DNA of 64,000 bases from an uncultured Tateyamaria sp. GTDB lineage: Bacteria > Pseudomonadota > Alphaproteobacteria > Rhodobacterales > Rhodobacteraceae. Made by a program: the position numbers and the translations under genes. A model generated the notes under the pieces. That model made no database searches. It saw nothing but the letters and a program-made list of their open reading frames with translations, and was not told where the DNA came from. Every line of letters begins with the position of its first letter. Position 1 is the stretch's first letter. Positions 60,175 through 64,000 of this stretch are shown here, piece after piece. The stretch lies in contig NZ_CANLAG010000002.1 in assembly GCF_947488715.1 (NCBI RefSeq), positions 434,001-498,000 on the forward strand, read 5' to 3'.

Positions 60175-61191
60175 ATGAACCCGGATACAAAGAACAAATT
60201 TGGCCGTGTTGACCTGGAGGTCACGGCCTTTGGGTTTGGCACTGCGCCGATTGGCAACATCTTTCGCGAGATCGACGAGGCCACATCGGATGCCATGATC
60301 CAGACGGCGTGGGACCGTGGTTTGCGCTATTTCGATACCGCGCCGATGTATGGTCACGGGTTGGCCGAGTTGCGCACAGGCCAGTCGCTGCGCTGGAAAG
60401 ACCGGGATGATTTTGTGCTGTCGTCCAAGGTGGGGCGGCGATTGGTGCCAGCCAAGCGGTCCAGCATCGACTTTGCGCCATGGACCAATGCGGCGCCGTT
60501 CAACCTGGAGTTTGACTATACCTATGACGGGACGATGCGCGCGTTCGAGGACAGTCTGCAGCGGATGGCGCTGGAACGGATGGACATCTGTTTCATCCAC
60601 GACATCGACGTGTTCACGCGTGGTGATGCGCAGCCTGAAGTGTTCAAACAGGCGATGGACGGGTGCTGGAAAGCGCTTGAATCGCTGCGGGATCAGGGTG
60701 TTGTCAAAGCCATCGGCGTGGGCGTGAACGAATGGGAAGTCTGCCACGAGGCGCTCAAACAGCGCGACGTGGACTGCTTTTTGCTGGCAGGGCGCTACAC
60801 GTTGCTGGAACAGGATTCGCTCAACGCATTCCTGCCGCTGTGCGAGGAACGCGGTGCGGCGGTAGTTGTGGGCGGCGGGTTCAACTCGGGCATTCTGGCC
60901 ACGGGTGCGGTTGAGGGGGCCAAGTACAACTATGCGCCGGCGCCCGACGACATCATGGCCAAGGTGCGCAAGATCGAGGCCGTTTGTGCGGAATACAACG
61001 TCCCGCTGCCCGCCGCCGCCCTGCAATTTGTGGTGGCGCATCCGGCTGTGCCCTCGTTCCTCGCGGGCACCCGCACGGTGGAGCAATTGACCAAGAACCT
61101 CGATTGGTTCAGCCATCCGATCCCGGCAGAGTTCTGGGCCGATCTCAAGGCCAAGGGTCTGTTGCGCGACGATGCGCCGACACCGGAGTGA
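60175..61191 (+). CDS. Aldo/keto reductase (D-threo-aldose 1-dehydrogenase/pyridoxal dehydrogenase-like)
   Basis: A 338-residue aldo/keto reductase. Catalytic-tetrad context: FDTAPMYGHG (Asp, Tyr), SSKVGRR (Lys) and FIHDID (His); later AIGVGVNEWE and the C-terminal FLAGTRTVEQL bind NAD(P). The length and motifs fit aldose 1-dehydrogenases such as L-fucose or D-threo-aldose dehydrogenase. GGAGG precedes ATG 60175 by 5 nt. Its stop overlaps the MaoC start by 4 nt. Confidence 0.88.
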   Translation: MNPDTKNKFGRVDLEVTAFGFGTAPIGNIFREIDEATSDAMIQTAWDRGLRYFDTAPMYGHGLAELRTGQSLRWKDRDDFVLSSKVGRRLVPAKRSSIDFAPWTNAAPFNLEFDYTYDGTMRAFEDSLQRMALERMDICFIHDIDVFTRGDAQPEVFKQAMDGCWKALESLRDQGVVKAIGVGVNEWEVCHEALKQRDVDCFLLAGRYTLLEQDSLNAFLPLCEERGAAVVVGGGFNSGILATGAVEGAKYNYAPAPDDIMAKVRKIEAVCAEYNVPLPAAALQFVVAHPAVPSFLAGTRTVEQLTKNLDWFSHPIPAEFWADLKAKGLLRDDAPTPE

Positions 61192-61640
61192 GCCGTGTTC
61201 TGCCGCCCGGCCTGTTCGGGGCGGATGCCCTGCGCCCCGGTGACCGTGTCCAATGTGGCACGGTCACGGTCACATCCGGCATGATCGACAGTTTTGCCGC
61301 GCTGACCGGTGATCGATTTGAAATTCACATGTCGGAGGCAGCCGCCAAGGCGCACGGGTTTGATGCACGTGTGGCGCATGGGCTGCTGGTGCTGTCGCTC
61401 ATCGACGGGCTGAAAAACCAGGCCCCCGCCCAGATGAAGGCACGCGCCTCGATGGGGTGGGATTGGGGCTTTCGTGCGCCCGTCTTGCTGGGGGACGCCA
61501 TCACGGTGGCCTATGACATCACCGACATCGCCCCGGCCAAGTCGGAGGATCAGGCGATCCTGACCCTCGATTTCAACGTTACCAACCAGCGCGCGCAGCA
61601 GGTGCAGCGGGGCAGCAATCGCCTGCTGGTCTATCGGTGA
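61188..61640 (+). CDS. MaoC family dehydratase (hot-dog hydratase)
   Basis: A 150-residue hot-dog-fold hydratase. GTG 61188 overlaps the aldo/keto reductase stop (GTGA). The hydratase-2 motif is GDRFEIHMSEAAAKAHGF with its Asp and His, then RVAHGLLVLSLIDG. These enzymes hydrate 2-enoyl-CoA or similar unsaturated acyl groups. It converges on the aldehyde dehydrogenase gene with a 4-nt gap. Together with the divergent acyl-CoA dehydrogenase it could run dehydrogenation and hydration of a CoA-linked intermediate. Confidence 0.85.
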   Translation: MSRVLPPGLFGADALRPGDRVQCGTVTVTSGMIDSFAALTGDRFEIHMSEAAAKAHGFDARVAHGLLVLSLIDGLKNQAPAQMKARASMGWDWGFRAPVLLGDAITVAYDITDIAPAKSEDQAILTLDFNVTNQRAQQVQRGSNRLLVYR

Positions 61641-61644
61641 CGGG

Positions 61645-63144
61645 TCACGCCGTGGCCCAGTCGCTGAGCCCGTCGGGCAGGTTCTGGTAGCACACAGGAC
61701 GCAGGAACCGCCGGATCGACAGGGTGCCAACGCTGGTTGCGCCGAAATTGGTGGAGGCGGGATAGGGGCCGCCATGCACCATGGCATCGGCCACTTCGAC
61801 ACCGGTGGGAAAGCCATTGATCAGCACGCGCCCCGCCTTGCGTTCGAGGATGCGCATCAGGCTGTCCGCCATGTCGCGGTCGCCCGCGTCCATGTGCAGC
61901 GTTGCGGTCAACTGTCCGTCCAATGCGCGGGCCAGATCGGCCATGTCCGCCGCATCGTCTACGGAGATCACCAGCCCAAGGGGGCCGAACACTTCGTGCG
62001 CCAAAGTGGGATCGGCGGCGAAGGATGCGGCGGACACGCGGTAGAGGTGCGGTGACACGGCGCGCCCCTGTGCGTCCGCTGCAAGCACCGCAGTCACGCC
62101 GGGTGTTGCGGCGATGGCATCGCGGCCCGAGTGAAAGGCAGCGCATATCCCATCTGTGAGCATGGTTTGCGGTGCAACTGTTGCCAGGGCCTGTGCAGCG
62201 GCGGCGCAAAAGGCATCCACATGGGCGGAGGGAACCACTGCGATCCCTGGATTTGTACAGAACTGGCCCGCCCCCATAGTCAGGGACGCGGCCCAGCCGG
62301 TTGCAATGTCGGATGCGCGATCTGCGAGGGCGTGGGGCAGCAGGAACATCGGGTTGACCGATCCCAACTCTCCAAAGAACGGGATGGGTTCGGGGCGGGC
62401 CGCGCAGAGGTCAAAGAGGGCGCGCCCGCCACGCAGGGAGCCGGTAAAGCCCACTGCTTTGATGTGCGGGTCTTGCGCCAGCGCGCCGCCCACCGCGATG
62501 TCACCATCGTGGACAAAGCTGAAAACGCCGGGGTGCAGGGCCTGTTTGACGCGTGCGGCGTCTATGGCGGCGGCGACAATTTCGCCGGTGCCGGGATGGG
62601 CGGGATGGCCCTTGACCACGACCGGGCATCCGGCGGCCAGTGCGGCGGCGGTGTCACCGCCACCCGTGGAAAAGGCCAGTGGGAAATTCGATGCGCCAAA
62701 CACGGCCACAGGACCGATAGGCCGTTGCACCAGTTTCAGGTCCGGGCGCGGCAGGGGCGCGCGATCCGGCAGAGCCGGATCATGGCGCAGATCCAGATGC
62801 GCGCCGTCGCGGATATGGCTGGCAAAGAGGCGCAATTGGCCCGTGGTGCGGCCCCGCTCGCCGTCCAGCCGCGCGGCGGGCAGGCCGGTCTCGTAGGTGC
62901 CCATGCGGGTCAGGTCATCCGCGCGGGCCTCAATTTCGTCCGCGATGGCGTCCAGAAAGGCGGCGCGGGTCGCGCGGGGGGCGTAGCCATAGCTCCAGAA
63001 TGCGTCTTCGGCGGCGGCACAGGCATCGGCCACAAGGGCCGGGGTGCCGCAGGCAAAGGCCGTGCCCTCACCTTGGGTCGGAGAGGACAAGAAGGTGTCA
63101 TCGCTGCCGACCCATTGGCCGGCAATCAGGTTCTTGTAGTGCAT
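61645..63144 (-). CDS. Aldehyde dehydrogenase, 2-oxoglutarate-semialdehyde (2,5-dioxovalerate) type
   Basis: A 499-residue ALDH. VFGASNFPLAFSTGGGDTAAALAAGCPVVVKGH (in part) gives the cofactor site, FFGELGSVNP the general-base Glu region and MGAGQFCTNPG the catalytic Cys. The FPLAFSTGGGD-type sequence and the HEVFGPLGLV region are typical of NADP-dependent 2,5-dioxovalerate dehydrogenases that end pentose and sugar-acid routes by making 2-oxoglutarate. ATG 63144 is preferred over an upstream frame to 63222. The FAH-family gene lies 11 nt upstream on the same strand. Confidence 0.9.
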   Translation of the reverse strand: MHYKNLIAGQWVGSDDTFLSSPTQGEGTAFACGTPALVADACAAAEDAFWSYGYAPRATRAAFLDAIADEIEARADDLTRMGTYETGLPAARLDGERGRTTGQLRLFASHIRDGAHLDLRHDPALPDRAPLPRPDLKLVQRPIGPVAVFGASNFPLAFSTGGGDTAAALAAGCPVVVKGHPAHPGTGEIVAAAIDAARVKQALHPGVFSFVHDGDIAVGGALAQDPHIKAVGFTGSLRGGRALFDLCAARPEPIPFFGELGSVNPMFLLPHALADRASDIATGWAASLTMGAGQFCTNPGIAVVPSAHVDAFCAAAAQALATVAPQTMLTDGICAAFHSGRDAIAATPGVTAVLAADAQGRAVSPHLYRVSAASFAADPTLAHEVFGPLGLVISVDDAADMADLARALDGQLTATLHMDAGDRDMADSLMRILERKAGRVLINGFPTGVEVADAMVHGGPYPASTNFGATSVGTLSIRRFLRPVCYQNLPDGLSDWATA

Positions 63145-63155
63145 TTGGGAGTTCC

Positions 63156-64000
63156 TCAAATCAACTGGCGCTGCGCGAGATTGCGCATCAGGGCCATGGT
63201 GCCAAAGGTCCAGGGTGGGCATTCCGTCGACAAGCGGACCGTGTTGCGCAGCACGCCCAGATCGGGGTTGGATATCTCAACCACGTCGCCCAGTTTGTGA
63301 GTAAAACCGGCACCCGGCGCATCGCGGTCCTGTGTGGGGGCAAAGAGCGTGCCCAACATCAGAAAGAAGCCGTCGGGATATTGGTGATGCGCGCCGTAGG
63401 TTTGTCTGACCAGTGCCTCGGGATCGCGGCTGATCTCGGCCATAGAGGAATGTCCGGTCATCACAAAACCGTCCGTGCCTGTCACAGTCAGGGTCAGGTC
63501 CGCGCGTCGCACGTCGTCCATGCCAAACCCGTCATCAAAGAGCCGCAGCATCGGCCCCAGCGCGCAGGAGGCGTTGTTGTCCTTTGCCTTGCTCAGGAGC
63601 AGGGCAGAGCGGCCTTCGACGTCGCGCAGGTTGACGTCATTGCCGAGGCAGGCGCCCTTGACGCGGCCCCGGCTGTCGACGGCCAGCGTCACCTCTGGCT
63701 CGGCATTGTTCCATGTGGACATGGGGTGTAGGCCGACGCTGGCGCCCCAACCCATCGCGGACATCGGCTGGGCCTTGGAAAACACTTCGGCATCGGGGCC
63801 AATGCCCACTTCGAGGTATTGCGACCATGCGTCTTCGGCGATGAGCGCGTCCTTGAGGGCGGCGGCCTTGTCCGATCCGGGTTCGATGCCGCGCAGGGAG
63901 GGGCCAAAGATCTCGGTGCAGCGGTCGCGGATGGCATCGGCTTTGGCGGGGTCGCCTTTGGCTTTCTCTTCGATCACCCGTTCCAGCATCGACGACACGA
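63156..64000 (-). CDS. Fumarylacetoacetate-hydrolase-family protein, keto-deoxy-sugar-acid dehydratase type (5' end outside window)
   Basis: About 281 C-terminal residues; the frame stays open to the right edge. The family of about 390 residues includes 2-keto-3-deoxy-arabonate dehydratase (AraD1). Motifs: IGPDAEVFSKAQPMSAM, WNNAEPEVTLAVDSRGRV with the metal-binding E-x-E, LGNDVNLRDVEGRS, SKAKDNNASCALGPM and HHQYPDGFFLMLGTLFAP. Dehydration of a 2-keto-3-deoxy acid to a 2,5-dioxo acid would feed the adjacent semialdehyde dehydrogenase. The substrate sugar is not shown by the sequence. A GTG near the right edge is probably internal. Confidence 0.87.
   Translation of the reverse strand, partial: VSSMLERVIEEKAKGDPAKADAIRDRCTEIFGPSLRGIEPGSDKAAALKDALIAEDAWSQYLEVGIGPDAEVFSKAQPMSAMGWGASVGLHPMSTWNNAEPEVTLAVDSRGRVKGACLGNDVNLRDVEGRSALLLSKAKDNNASCALGPMLRLFDDGFGMDDVRRADLTLTVTGTDGFVMTGHSSMAEISRDPEALVRQTYGAHHQYPDGFFLMLGTLFAPTQDRDAPGAGFTHKLGDVVEISNPDLGVLRNTVRLSTECPPWTFGTMALMRNLAQRQLI

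Overview
The window looks like chromosomal DNA of a marine-type alphaproteobacterium of the Rhodobacteraceae (Roseobacter group). Supporting signs are high GC content, dense gene packing with many 1-8 nt overlaps, a CckA cell-cycle kinase, a Usg protein, a DmdB-like acyl-CoA ligase, a Hint domain of the type common on Rhodobacteraceae secreted proteins, a GAAC-N7-GAAC LexA box before recA, and an IscR that lacks the three classical cluster cysteines. I see no IS element, prophage, CRISPR array or rRNA; one tRNA gene (Gly, CCC) is present.

Layout. 1-6.5 kb: a DUF4198 exported protein (running off the left edge) divergent from a HupE/UreJ membrane protein, then thiE, a TrmJ-type RNA methyltransferase, ctaA (haem A synthase), an M32 carboxypeptidase and a small exported protein. 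6.5-14.7 kb: gyrA, usg, a radical SAM protein, and the zwf-pgl-pgi operon feeding the Entner-Doudoroff route, with a perfect palindrome on its promoter. 14.9-22.3 kb: an animal-type haem peroxidase, a DmdB-like acyl-CoA ligase, phoX with a possible Pho box, a sulfatase/phosphonate-monoester-hydrolase-like enzyme and NrtS. 22.4-26.5 kb: tRNA-Gly, a SAM methyltransferase overlapping a RACo-like ASKHA ferredoxin protein, and an agmatinase-family enzyme. 26.6-38.6 kb: housekeeping genes guaB, rsmB, cckA, recA, alaS and typA plus small accessory genes. 38.6-43.4 kb: an SMR transporter, an Lrp regulator, DUF6356, a class II glutamine amidotransferase, icd, and a coupled trio of HD phosphohydrolase, small protein and alpha/beta hydrolase.

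43.4-53.1 kb holds the iron-sulfur assembly operon: iscR, an IscS-type desulfurase, sufB, four small genes, an FkbM methyltransferase, sufC, sufD, two YIP1-like membrane proteins and sufS. Many junctions overlap or are a few bases apart, so co-transcription is likely. An inverted repeat TTAGAA-N3-TTCTAA lies on the iscR promoter, and a near copy lies inside the first desulfurase gene upstream of sufB.

53.4-56.1 kb encodes a large protein joining an animal-type haem peroxidase, a Gly/Asp-rich repeat region and a C-terminal Hint domain. 56.1-64 kb is a catabolic cluster of two divergent units: acyl-CoA dehydrogenase, SDR, DUF993 and sugar-phosphate isomerase/epimerase on one side; aldo/keto reductase and MaoC hydratase on the other. 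They converge on an aldehyde dehydrogenase and a fumarylacetoacetate-hydrolase-family protein of the keto-deoxy-sugar-acid type. The divergent promoter region carries two matching operators, GTAAC-N6-GTTAC. A short dispersed element, CATATTT-N3-GAACAATGAAG, occurs three times in intergenic DNA.
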